64,000 bases of DNA. Origin: Saccharopolyspora shandongensis (GTDB lineage: Bacteria > Actinomycetota > Actinomycetes > Mycobacteriales > Pseudonocardiaceae). Numbering within the stretch: position 1 is the stretch's first letter; each line of letters begins with the position of its first letter. The notes under the pieces are model-generated. The model had not been told where the DNA came from. It did not search any database and saw nothing but the letters and a program-made list of their open reading frames with translations. The position numbers were made by a program, and so were the translations under genes. The stretch covers positions 30,989-94,988 of the forward strand of contig NZ_FNOK01000039.1 in NCBI RefSeq assembly GCF_900106995.1. The letters are read 5' to 3'. Of this stretch, positions 44,754 to 52,599 are shown in pieces.

Positions 44754-44787
44754 GAGTGCTCATGGCCCCCAACGACCATGAGCACTC
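44754..44787. terminator. hairpin terminator between convergent genes
   Basis: GAGTGCTCATGG (44754-44765) pairs perfectly with CCATGAGCACTC (44776-44787) around 10 nt. It lies between the ends of the reductase gene (plus) and the ThDP enzyme gene (minus), so it can serve both. Confidence 0.75.
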
Positions 44788-44844
44788 ACGACCCCCGCAC
44801 CGAGCGGGTGTCGTGGTGGAAGAGGCTCATTTGGGATCGCCCTT

Positions 44845-46389
44845 TCACAGCACGGCTTCGATCAGGTGCGGGCCCGGTTCGGCGTGCGCCTTGCGGAGCG
44901 CCGCGAGCAGTTCCTCGCCCGTGGCCGCTCGGCTGCTGGGCACGCCGAAGCCGCGCGCCACCGCCGTCCAGTCCATCGCGGGCTCCGCGAGGCTGGTCAT
45001 GCTCGCCGCCGCCGCGCCGGGCTCGGCGACGCCCGCGCGCCGCAGCTCGGCCTCCAGGATCCCGTAGCGGGAGTTCGCGCAGATCACCGTGGTGACGTCG
45101 AGGCCCTCGCGGGCTTGCGTCCACAGTGCCTGGACGGTGTACGCGGCGCTGCCGTCCGCCTGGAAGTTGATCACCGACCGGTCCGGGCAGGCCACCGCGG
45201 CACCGGTGGCCGCAGGCATGCCCATGCCGATCGCGCCGCCGGTGTTGGTCAGCTCGGTGTGCGGCGGCGCGGCGGCGGCGATCGCCGGGTACGCCGCCCC
45301 GGACGAAATGCCCTCGTTCACCACGATCGCGTGCTCGGGCTGGGTGAGCATGATCGCCGCCGCGATGCTCGCCGCCGTCAACGTCCCCTCCGGGGCCTGC
45401 ACCTGCGGGCGCTCGGCGCTCGGCACTTCGGCCGCCGCGCTGCCGGTCGCGTCCGCCAACGCGCGCAGCGCCTCGACGGCGTCCTGGTCGGTGTCGGCCA
45501 AGGTGCGCACGCTGAGATCGTTGGGCAGCGGGAAGCTCGGCATGCCCCGGTAGCCGAAGAACGCCACGGGGGTCCGCGCGCCGACCAGCACCAGGTGCGA
45601 GAACCCTTCGAGGGAACGGAGAACGTCCTCCGGGAAGTAGGGCAGCGACCGCACGGCCGGGACGTCCGGGCCGCGCTCGATGCGCGCGGGCGAGCGCTCG
45701 ACCAGCACTTCGCCGCCCGTGGTCGCCACGATCCGCGCGGCGGTGCGGATGCCTTCGGCTCTCAGCGCGTGCCCGCCCAGCAGCAGCGCGGTCCGGCCGC
45801 TCCCGCCGGCGAGCAGCTTCGCGATCGCGGCGATCTGCTGGTCGTCGACCGCGGGCCTCGCGGGCACGGCCGGGATGGCGGCGGGCTCGCCGCCCTGGCT
45901 CCACATGTGGTCGGCGGCGGCGATCAGGGTCGCGGGCAGGCGCTGCCCGAGCGTCGCCCGGTAGGCCTCGGCGAACTCGGCGGCGGCCGACGCCGGCGAG
46001 GTGGTGCGGCCGACCCAGCCCGACACCGGCCCGGCCAGCGACTCGATGTCGCTGGACAGCGGGGCGTCGGCGGGCTGGTGCCAGGAGGCGTGCTCGCCGA
46101 TGATGTTGATCATGGGTGTGCGGGCGCGGCGCGCGTTGTGCAGGTTCGCGATCCCGTTGGCGAACCCCGGCCCGAGGTGCAGCAGGGTCATCGCGGGGAC
46201 GCCCGTCATGCGCGCGTAGCCGTCGGCGGCGCCGGTCACCACGCCCTCGGACAGCGCGAGCACCGCGCGCACGCCGGGGACCTGGTCGAACGCCTCGACG
46301 AGTGGGATCTCGGTGGTGCCGGGGTTGGCGAAGCAGACCTGGATGCCGGCCGCGGTCGCCGTGGCCAGCAGGCTCTCGGAACCCTTCAC
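44845..46389 (-). CDS. thiamine diphosphate enzyme, acetolactate synthase/benzoylformate decarboxylase type
   Basis: 514 aa, GTG 46389 behind AGGAGTGG. The three-domain ThDP fold is evident: a pyrimidine domain with FANPGTTEIPLVEAF and LSEGVVTGAADGYARMTG (catalytic Glu), a central domain, and the pyrophosphate domain with NTGGAIGMGMPAATGAA and VINFQADGSAAYTVQALWTQ. It resembles MdlC-like proteins often annotated as acetolactate synthase large subunit, but it has no partner small subunit and is shorter than true IlvB. A non-biosynthetic 2-oxoacid decarboxylase or carboligase is more likely. Confidence 0.82.
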   Translation of the reverse strand: MKGSESLLATATAAGIQVCFANPGTTEIPLVEAFDQVPGVRAVLALSEGVVTGAADGYARMTGVPAMTLLHLGPGFANGIANLHNARRARTPMINIIGEHASWHQPADAPLSSDIESLAGPVSGWVGRTTSPASAAAEFAEAYRATLGQRLPATLIAAADHMWSQGGEPAAIPAVPARPAVDDQQIAAIAKLLAGGSGRTALLLGGHALRAEGIRTAARIVATTGGEVLVERSPARIERGPDVPAVRSLPYFPEDVLRSLEGFSHLVLVGARTPVAFFGYRGMPSFPLPNDLSVRTLADTDQDAVEALRALADATGSAAAEVPSAERPQVQAPEGTLTAASIAAAIMLTQPEHAIVVNEGISSGAAYPAIAAAAPPHTELTNTGGAIGMGMPAATGAAVACPDRSVINFQADGSAAYTVQALWTQAREGLDVTTVICANSRYGILEAELRRAGVAEPGAAAASMTSLAEPAMDWTAVARGFGVPSSRAATGEELLAALRKAHAEPGPHLIEAVL

Positions 46390-46524
46390 GTGCCACTCCT
46401 AAGGATCTCGCTGCCGTCCGCGTGGACGGATCTCGGCTGCCATGCTCTCCGTCACCCGCGGCCCGGGCAAGAGACGAACGCGGTTAGGCTGGTGAACCGG
46501 ACCAACCGGACGGGTGGAGGTGGC

Positions 46525-47409
46525 GTGGCGCGCGAACGGATCTCCGGGCGCTTGCTGATGTCGGTGCTGCTGGTCGCGGGTCTGTCCGGTTGTGCAGCGC
46601 CGCCGATCGCGAACGCGCCGTCGCCGGCGCCGGTCGTCGAGCCCGCACTGTCCGAACAGGACATGCCGGTCATCCGCACGGAGTACGTGCACTCCGAGCA
46701 CCGCGGCGTCCCGGTGGAGCTCTACCTCGCCTACCCGCGCGGCCTCGAATCCATCGAGGACCTGCCGATCGTGCTCTACCTGCACGGCCGCGACGGCGTC
46801 CGGCCCACCCCGATCCCGTACGACACGCTGGCCTCGCTCGAACGGCTGCACCGCGAGGGCACGATCCCGGCGTTCGGCTTCGCCGTTCTCGACGGCGGCT
46901 ACAACCCGTACTGGAACGACGGATCGGCCAACGGCGACCTCGCCGCCATGCTCCAGGACGAGCTGCCGCGCTGGCTGAGCGAGCGCGGCCTGGGCGACGC
47001 CTGCGGCCGGCCGTTCGCCGTTGCGGGCATCTCCACCGGCGGCTTCGGCGCGCTGAACTACGCGGCGGACCGCAACCTGGCCGGTCACCCGGTCGCGGCG
47101 GTCGGGGAGGTCGCGCCCGCGCTGCAGGTGAGCTGGGAGGGCATGCGGGAGAAGGAGGCCTTCGCCACCGAGGCGGAGTGGCTGGCCGTGGACCCGTTGC
47201 GCCGCCTCGACGACCTCGGCGGCGTGCCGGTCGGCGTGTGGACCGGCGACTCGGACCCGTTCCTGGACGGCATCGACCAGCTGATCGAGCGGTACTCGAA
47301 CATCCCGGTGGTCAGCTTCCTGCCCGGCGGCCACGAGGGCGCGGTGTTCGAGGCCGTCGGCACCGAGTTCGTCGAGTTCCTCGCCGACGCCCTGCCCGCC
47401 GTGGACTGA
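46525..47409 (+). CDS. secreted lipoprotein esterase (alpha/beta hydrolase)
   Basis: 294 aa from GTG 46525 with GGAGG 4 bp upstream. A lipoprotein signal is visible (RERISGRLLMSVLLVAGLSG followed by Cys near residue 24). The hydrolase fold shows VLYLHGRDG, VAGISTGGFGALNYA (nucleophilic Ser) and the C-terminal PGGHEGAVF (His), similar to esterase-D or mycolyltransferase-like proteins. It would act outside the membrane on an ester or acyl donor. It is convergent with the epoxide-hydrolase-like gene after 15 bp. Confidence 0.83.
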   Translation: MARERISGRLLMSVLLVAGLSGCAAPPIANAPSPAPVVEPALSEQDMPVIRTEYVHSEHRGVPVELYLAYPRGLESIEDLPIVLYLHGRDGVRPTPIPYDTLASLERLHREGTIPAFGFAVLDGGYNPYWNDGSANGDLAAMLQDELPRWLSERGLGDACGRPFAVAGISTGGFGALNYAADRNLAGHPVAAVGEVAPALQVSWEGMREKEAFATEAEWLAVDPLRRLDDLGGVPVGVWTGDSDPFLDGIDQLIERYSNIPVVSFLPGGHEGAVFEAVGTEFVEFLADALPAVD

Positions 47410-47424
47410 GCGTCCGCGGGCCCG

Positions 47425-48261
47425 TCACGCCTGGTGCGCCACCAGGTGCTGGAGGAGCAGCCGGATGAAGGTCTCCGGGGCCTCCTCCGGGATCCAGTGC
47501 GAGACGTCCTCCAGCATCTCGAACCGGTAGGGGCCGGTGACGTGGTCGCCCGTGGCCAGCGCCGCCGTCGAACCGACCGCGGTGTCCTCGGTGCTCCAGA
47601 CGTACAGCGTCGGCACCTCGACCGGGCCGATCCGGCCGCTGTAGCGCATGGCGCGGTACCAGTTCAGCGCCGCGGTCAACGCGCCCGGCTCGGTGAGCCG
47701 CTGGACGTAGTCGTCGACGTGGTGCTGGGGCACGCCGGGGTAGTAGATCTGCCGCAGCTTCTTGGCGTTGTCGGCCAGCAGCGTCTTCTCCGCGCCCGAG
47801 GACTGGAAGACCTGCATGTGGCCCGAGCGCTGGTGCTGGTCCTCGTCGGAGCGGATGGCTTCGAAGAACGGGTCGGGGTGCGGCATCGACGCAGCCGTCA
47901 GGGTGCGGACGCGGTCCGGGTGCTCTGCCGCCGTCGCCCACGCGACGATCGCGCCGAGGTCGTGGCCGACCAGGTCGAAGCGCTGCCAGCCGAAGTGCTC
48001 GGCGATGGCCAGCACGTCGCCGACCAGATCCGCCAGCCGGTAGTCGGTCGCCTGCTTGGGCCGCGCGCCGGGGGAGTAGCCGCGCTGGTCCGGCGCGACC
48101 GCGAAGCACTCCGCGCCGCCGAGCACCGAGAGCTGCTCGCTCCACTGCACCGCGGCCTCCGGGAAGCCGTGCAGCAGCAGCACCGGGCGGCCGTCCTCGG
48201 GACCGGCGGTCAGGGCGTCGAACTTCCCGGCAGGAGTCGGAATCTGGATGTACTCGGCCAC
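47425..48261 (-). CDS. alpha/beta hydrolase, epoxide hydrolase-like
   Basis: 278 aa, GTG 48261. VLLLHGFPEAAVQW is the oxyanion HGxP motif, and LVGHDLGAIVAWATA has Asp as nucleophile, as in epoxide hydrolases and haloalkane dehalogenases rather than Ser esterases. The cap contains NWYRAMRY, whose Tyr fits the epoxide-opening residue. STEDTAV and EDVSHWIPEE supply the acid and His. It probably adds water to an epoxide in the cytoplasm. Its substrate is unknown and it stands alone. Confidence 0.86.
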   Translation of the reverse strand: MAEYIQIPTPAGKFDALTAGPEDGRPVLLLHGFPEAAVQWSEQLSVLGGAECFAVAPDQRGYSPGARPKQATDYRLADLVGDVLAIAEHFGWQRFDLVGHDLGAIVAWATAAEHPDRVRTLTAASMPHPDPFFEAIRSDEDQHQRSGHMQVFQSSGAEKTLLADNAKKLRQIYYPGVPQHHVDDYVQRLTEPGALTAALNWYRAMRYSGRIGPVEVPTLYVWSTEDTAVGSTAALATGDHVTGPYRFEMLEDVSHWIPEEAPETFIRLLLQHLVAHQA

Positions 48262-48328
48262 CCGGTCACTCTACTGGTGCGCCGAACGGCGGATCATAGC
48301 GCAGCGGGACCGGAAACACAGCCCTTGA

Positions 48329-48347
48329 TCAGGGAAGGCTTGCCTAA
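48329..48347. promoter_or_regulatory. iron box (DtxR/IdeR-type operator)
   Basis: The complement of this 19-mer, TTAGGCAAGCCTTCCCTGA, matches the DtxR consensus TTAGGTTAGCCTAACCTAA at 14 of 19 positions. It lies 81 bp before the siderophore-binding protein gene. A DtxR-family repressor loaded with iron would shut that gene off in iron-rich conditions. Confidence 0.7.
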
Positions 48348-48427
48348 GTAAAGTGCGTGCGGTTTCGCCGGTCGCGGGGGGCGCGTCGGCGGTGTCGACG
48401 TTCAACCCCGATCGAGAGGAAACCCAG

Positions 48428-49408
48428 ATGCGCCAACGACGATTCATGCGCACCGCGGGCGCATTGGTCGCCGCCGGGCTGGTCGCGCTGACCGCGGCCT
48501 GCGGCGGTGCCGCGCCGAACGCCGCCGCGCCGGCCGCCGAACCGGGAGCGGGCTTCCCGCGGACCATCGCCACCGCCAAGGGCGAGGTGACCATCCCGAA
48601 GAAGCCGGAGCGGGTGGTCGTGCTCGACACCGCCGAGCTGGATTCGGTGACGCTGCTGGGCATCACGCCGGTCGCGGCGATCCCGCCGCACCTGTCCACC
48701 GGCGAGGAGTTCCCGGCCTACCTGCGGGAAAAGCTCGGCGGCACCGCCCTGGTCGGCCCGTCGGACTCGCCGAAGCTGGAGCTGATCGCCTCGCTCAAGC
48801 CGGACCTGATCCTCACCAGCAGGGTCCGCCACGACGCCCTCTACGACCAGCTGGCCCGGATCGCGCCGACGGTGATGACCGAGACGACCGGCTTCCCCTG
48901 GAAGCAGAACCTCGCCATGCATGCCGCGGCGCTCGGCAAGGAGGCCGAGGCGCAGGCCGCGCTGCAGGCCTACGAGGCCCGGGCGAAGCGGATCGGCGAC
49001 GCGATCATCGCGAAGAACGGCGGCACCGCCCCGACGGTGTCGGTGACCCGCTTCATGGCGGGCAAGATCCGGCTCTACCAGAAGTCGAACTTCTCGGGCG
49101 TGGTCCTCACCGACGCCGGGATGACCCGGCCGCCGTCGCAGAACGCCGACGAGTTCGACAACGAGATCAGCCCCGAGCTCATCGACATGGCCGACGCGGA
49201 CACCGTTTTCGTCACCACCGCGGTGTCCCCGGAGAAGACCCAGCAGAAGGCCGTGGAGTCCAGCGCGCTGTGGACCCGGATGAACGCGGTCCGCAACGGC
49301 CGGGTGTTCCCGGTTCCCGACGAGACCTGGATGTCGGGCATCGGCGTGCAGGCCGCCAACCTGGTCCTCGACGACCTGGCCAAGGCCTACGGCGTGGCTG
49401 CGGCCTGA
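48428..49408 (+). CDS. iron-siderophore ABC transporter substrate-binding lipoprotein
   Basis: 326 aa, ATG 48428 behind GAGAGGAAA. The N-terminus has a basic start and lipobox (TAGALVAAGLVALTAAC, Cys near residue 25). The FepB-like fold follows: ERVVVLDTAELDSVTLLGI, LIASLKPDLILTS and YDQLARIAPTV, ending in VFPVPDETWMSGIGVQAAN. It captures a ferric siderophore outside the membrane and hands it to an ABC permease. No permease or ATPase gene is adjacent, so it must share one encoded elsewhere. An iron box upstream supports iron regulation. Confidence 0.92.
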   Translation: MRQRRFMRTAGALVAAGLVALTAACGGAAPNAAAPAAEPGAGFPRTIATAKGEVTIPKKPERVVVLDTAELDSVTLLGITPVAAIPPHLSTGEEFPAYLREKLGGTALVGPSDSPKLELIASLKPDLILTSRVRHDALYDQLARIAPTVMTETTGFPWKQNLAMHAAALGKEAEAQAALQAYEARAKRIGDAIIAKNGGTAPTVSVTRFMAGKIRLYQKSNFSGVVLTDAGMTRPPSQNADEFDNEISPELIDMADADTVFVTTAVSPEKTQQKAVESSALWTRMNAVRNGRVFPVPDETWMSGIGVQAANLVLDDLAKAYGVAAA

Positions 49409-49425
49409 GCGCACTCGCGACCCGA

Positions 49426-50439
49426 TCAGCCCGCGATGCGGTAACCCCAGGTGCCGCGGTGGGTTTCGCCCGGCCGCAGGGTGATCAGGCCGTCGCCGGT
49501 GACGAACGCGTTCGGCGCGCACGTCATCGGCTCCACGGTGATCCCGGCCCGCCCCGGGCGGTCGGTCGCCGGGCTGTCGTCGGTGTAGACCTGCAGGTAG
49601 CCGTGCGTGCGGTCGACCCAGAGCTCGGCGGTCACGCCGTCCGGGCGGGCGAACCGCACCACCGCGCCGCCGCGGCTCAGCCCGGTGAACGCGGTGTCCA
49701 TTTCGGTCGCCCCGATCGGGCGCGGCGACCGGAAGTCGTAGTCGGTGCCCTCGACCGGGGCGGTGCCGGTGGGGATCAGCCGGTCGTCGACGACGTAGTA
49801 GGTGTCGGCGGGCAACTCGAAGACGATGTCGTCGATGCGGTCCCCGCCGGCACCGAGATAGGTGTGGTTGGCGGTGCCGAACGGGGCGTCGGTGTCGCCG
49901 ATGTTCTTGGCGCTCAACGTGCTTCGCACCCCGGTGGCGTCCACTTCGTACTCGATCCGGAACGCCAGCCGGAACGGGTAGCCGTAGTCCGGCGGCAACA
50001 CGTACTCCAGGGCGACGCCGTCCGCGCAGTGCCGCACGGGCTGCCACTCCACGAAGCTCATCAGGCCGTGCAGCGCCGTGTCCCGCTCCGGCTCGTTGAT
50101 CGCGACCTGCAGTTCCTTGCCGCCGAAGGTGTAGCGGCCGTGGTCGATCCGGTTGGGCCAGGGCAGGATCGTCTTGCCCTGGTAGCCCTCGCCGACGTCG
50201 TCAGCCGGGTGCGTCAGCAGCATTTCCACGCCGTCGACCTGCCAGGACAGCAGCGTCGCCGACACCCCGGCGATCACGGCCCGCTGCCGCCCGGAGCGGA
50301 TCTCGTACAGCCGCCCGTTCGCCGTCCACCGGCCGCCGCCCGGATCGGCCGGCTGCGCGGCGGCGCTGCCGCTGAGAGCGGCGGCGGTGGTCGCACCGGC
50401 AGCGGTGGCGAGCGCGGCCCGCCGGCTGAAACGTCGCAT
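49426..50439 (-). CDS. Tat-exported aldose 1-epimerase family protein
   Basis: 337 aa, ATG 50439. MRRFSRRAALATAAGATTAA is a twin-arginine signal, so the folded protein is exported. The galactose-mutarotase fold is shown by ILPWPNRIDHGRYTFGGKEL, TALHGLMSF, FGTANHTYLG (catalytic His pair) and ITVEPMTCAPNAF (catalytic Glu). It interconverts alpha and beta anomers of sugars outside the cell. It is codirectional with and downstream of a secreted GH2 enzyme gene (134-bp gap with a repeat element), so the two may process the same extracellular sugar. Confidence 0.9.
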   Translation of the reverse strand: MRRFSRRAALATAAGATTAAALSGSAAAQPADPGGGRWTANGRLYEIRSGRQRAVIAGVSATLLSWQVDGVEMLLTHPADDVGEGYQGKTILPWPNRIDHGRYTFGGKELQVAINEPERDTALHGLMSFVEWQPVRHCADGVALEYVLPPDYGYPFRLAFRIEYEVDATGVRSTLSAKNIGDTDAPFGTANHTYLGAGGDRIDDIVFELPADTYYVVDDRLIPTGTAPVEGTDYDFRSPRPIGATEMDTAFTGLSRGGAVVRFARPDGVTAELWVDRTHGYLQVYTDDSPATDRPGRAGITVEPMTCAPNAFVTGDGLITLRPGETHRGTWGYRIAG

Positions 50440-50456
50440 CCTGGACCTCCTGGGGA

Positions 50457-50518
50457 GCGCGATTTCGCGGGAGAACGGCGCTCACCCGGGTGACGGTCGA
50501 TTCCTCGCGAAATCGCGC
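50457..50518. repeat. composite palindromic repeat element, second copy
   Basis: GCGCGATTTCGCGGGA (50457-50472) pairs with TCCTCGCGAAATCGCGC (50502-50518) with one bulge; CTCACCCGGGTGACGG lies between. It has the same arms and the same CACCCGGGTG centre as the element at 27699-27755. Confidence 0.7.
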
Positions 50519-50573
50519 CGGTCCCGGGTGATCGCCATCCACTGTGGCCGGTGGGCGGCCCGGCCGCCAGTCG

Positions 50574-52391
50574 TCAGGGCGTGCCCGCGTCGATCACCGC
50601 CTGGTTGCGGGCGCGGACCACGTCCGGGTTGGGCTTGAGGATCCGGCGGTCGTAGGTGAGGAAGCCGTTCACCTCGTTCTCCACGTCCGTGGTCTGGGTG
50701 TAGATCGCCGCGGACAGGCCGTTGGCCGAGACGATGCGGGCCAGGTCGGCGCTGACCTCGGCGTAGCGGTCGGTCAGCTCGGCGCGGCTGTTGGTCATCT
50801 CGTACGCGCCCGGCTTGCCGGGCCACAGGTGGCCCTCCTCGACCAGCCCCAGCCCGCCGTACTCGCCGTCCACCGACGCCCGCTCGCCGCGCACCTCCGG
50901 GCTGCCCGGCCCGACGTAGGTGTGGTCGTCGTAGATGTCGCCAGCGCCGCTGTCCGGCAGCGAGTAGCAGCAGTTCACCCCGCTGTTGGCGTTGACCAGC
51001 CGGGTCGGGTCGGTGCGCCGGACCAGCTCGGCGATCTCGGCGGTGTCGAACTCGCCCCAGCCCTCGTTGAACGGCACCCAGGCCACGATGGACGGGACGC
51101 TGCGCAGCTGGTCGATCATGGCGGTGAGCTCGTCGCGGTAGTGCGCGCGGGCCTCCTCGCCGGGGGGCGGGTTGCTGCCGGGCGGGTCGGCGAGGTCGAT
51201 CGGCAGCGACGGCATGTCCTGCCACACCAGCAGGCCCAACCGGTCCGTCCAGTAGTACCAGCGGGCCGGCTCGACCTTCACGTGCTTGCGCACCATGTTG
51301 AACCCGAGCCGCTTGGTCTCGGCGAGGTCGAACCGCAGCGCCTCGTCGGTGGGCGCGGTGTAGATCCCGTCCGGCCAGTAGCCCTGGTCCAGCGGCCCGT
51401 GCTGGAACAGGATCCGGCCGTTGAGCGCCATCCGCGGCCGCCCCTGCGAGTCGTCGATCAGCTCGATGGTGCGTAGCCCGCCGTAGCTGCCGACGGCGTC
51501 GACGGTGCGCCCGTCGGCGCCGACCAGCCGGACCGCGATGTCGTAGAGGTAGGGGTCGTCGGGCGTCCACAGGTGCGGATCGGCCACCGCCAGCCGCAGC
51601 GCCGTGTCGGCCGGGCCTTCGGCGCGCCCCACCTCGCGGCCCTCGGTGTCGAAGGCGACCGCCTCGACCCGTTGCCCGGCGCGCGCCGAGGTGCGCGCGG
51701 TCAGCTCGAAACCGCGCAGATCAGGGGTGATGTCGAGCTTGGCGATGTGCGCCTCGGGCACCGGTTCGAGCCAGACGGTCTGCCAGATCCCGGACGCGCC
51801 GGTGTAGAGGATCCCGCCCGCTTCGTTGCGCTGCTTGCCCACCGGGTAAGGGTTGGCGTCGTTGCGGTCCTCGACGGCCACCGACAGTTGCTGCTTCGCG
51901 CCGGGGCGCAGCGCGTCGGTGATGTCGGCGCTGAACCCGGTGTAGCCGCCCTCGTGCACCGCGACGGTGCGGCCGTTGACCGACACCTCGGCCTTCTGGT
52001 CCACCGCGCCGAAGTGCAGCAGCAGCCGCTGCCCCGACCAGCCCGGCGGCACCTCGAAGGTCCGCCGGTACAGCATGTGGTCGTCGTGGCGCTGGACGCC
52101 GGAGAGCCCGGATTCCGGCGGGAAGGGCACCAAGATCTTCTCGGCCGCCGCGGCCGGCGGGGTCGATCCGCCGCCGTAGGACCACAATCCGTTGAGGTTC
52201 AGCCAGCGCTCGCGGGTCAGCTGCGGGCGCGGGTACTCGGGGAGGGCGTTGTCCGGACCGACCTCGTCGGTCCACGGCGTGGCCAGCGGCGGCGGTTTCG
52301 GGCGCCACGGGTCGGCGGCCACGGCGGCGGTCGCGGGAATCCCGGAGGCGGTGGCCAACAGCGTGGTGAGCAGCAGGGCGCGCAGCAGCAC
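50574..52391 (-). CDS. secreted glycoside hydrolase family 2 protein
   Basis: 605 aa from GTG 52391 with GGAGG 5 bp upstream. Signal peptide: LLRALLLTTLLATASGIPATAAVA. The GH2 order is a sugar-binding jelly roll (RWLNLNGLWSY, MLYRRTFEVP, LHFGAVDQKAEVSVNGR), an immunoglobulin-like domain, then a TIM barrel with LGFNMVRKHVKVEP and VAWVPFNEGWGEFD (acid/base Glu). SVDGEYGG may hold the nucleophile. It should remove a beta-linked sugar (galactoside, glucuronide or mannoside) outside the cell. The aldose epimerase gene follows on the same strand. Confidence 0.9.
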   Translation of the reverse strand: MLLRALLLTTLLATASGIPATAAVAADPWRPKPPPLATPWTDEVGPDNALPEYPRPQLTRERWLNLNGLWSYGGGSTPPAAAAEKILVPFPPESGLSGVQRHDDHMLYRRTFEVPPGWSGQRLLLHFGAVDQKAEVSVNGRTVAVHEGGYTGFSADITDALRPGAKQQLSVAVEDRNDANPYPVGKQRNEAGGILYTGASGIWQTVWLEPVPEAHIAKLDITPDLRGFELTARTSARAGQRVEAVAFDTEGREVGRAEGPADTALRLAVADPHLWTPDDPYLYDIAVRLVGADGRTVDAVGSYGGLRTIELIDDSQGRPRMALNGRILFQHGPLDQGYWPDGIYTAPTDEALRFDLAETKRLGFNMVRKHVKVEPARWYYWTDRLGLLVWQDMPSLPIDLADPPGSNPPPGEEARAHYRDELTAMIDQLRSVPSIVAWVPFNEGWGEFDTAEIAELVRRTDPTRLVNANSGVNCCYSLPDSGAGDIYDDHTYVGPGSPEVRGERASVDGEYGGLGLVEEGHLWPGKPGAYEMTNSRAELTDRYAEVSADLARIVSANGLSAAIYTQTTDVENEVNGFLTYDRRILKPNPDVVRARNQAVIDAGTP

Positions 52392-52599
52392 GATTGCCTC
52401 CAGACCGACTTGCCGAAGAAGGCGAAAAGCAATCACCCATCAACCGACAACAATGACCATGAACGCACGCACAGTCAACGCGGCCGAAAGAGCGCCCGCA
52501 AATCGGAGCAAGCGCCATGGATCGGTAGGGCTCACGAGGTTACGTTGTTGGCCCGGTCAAGTGATCGGGCGACTCAGCCGAGTCCAGGAGGGTGTGCAC

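Noticed and set aside
52192..52599. 5' extension of the acyl-CoA synthetase
   Set aside because: It is antisense to the GH2 signal-peptide region; GTG 52600 has AGGAGG at the right distance and the family's N-terminus.
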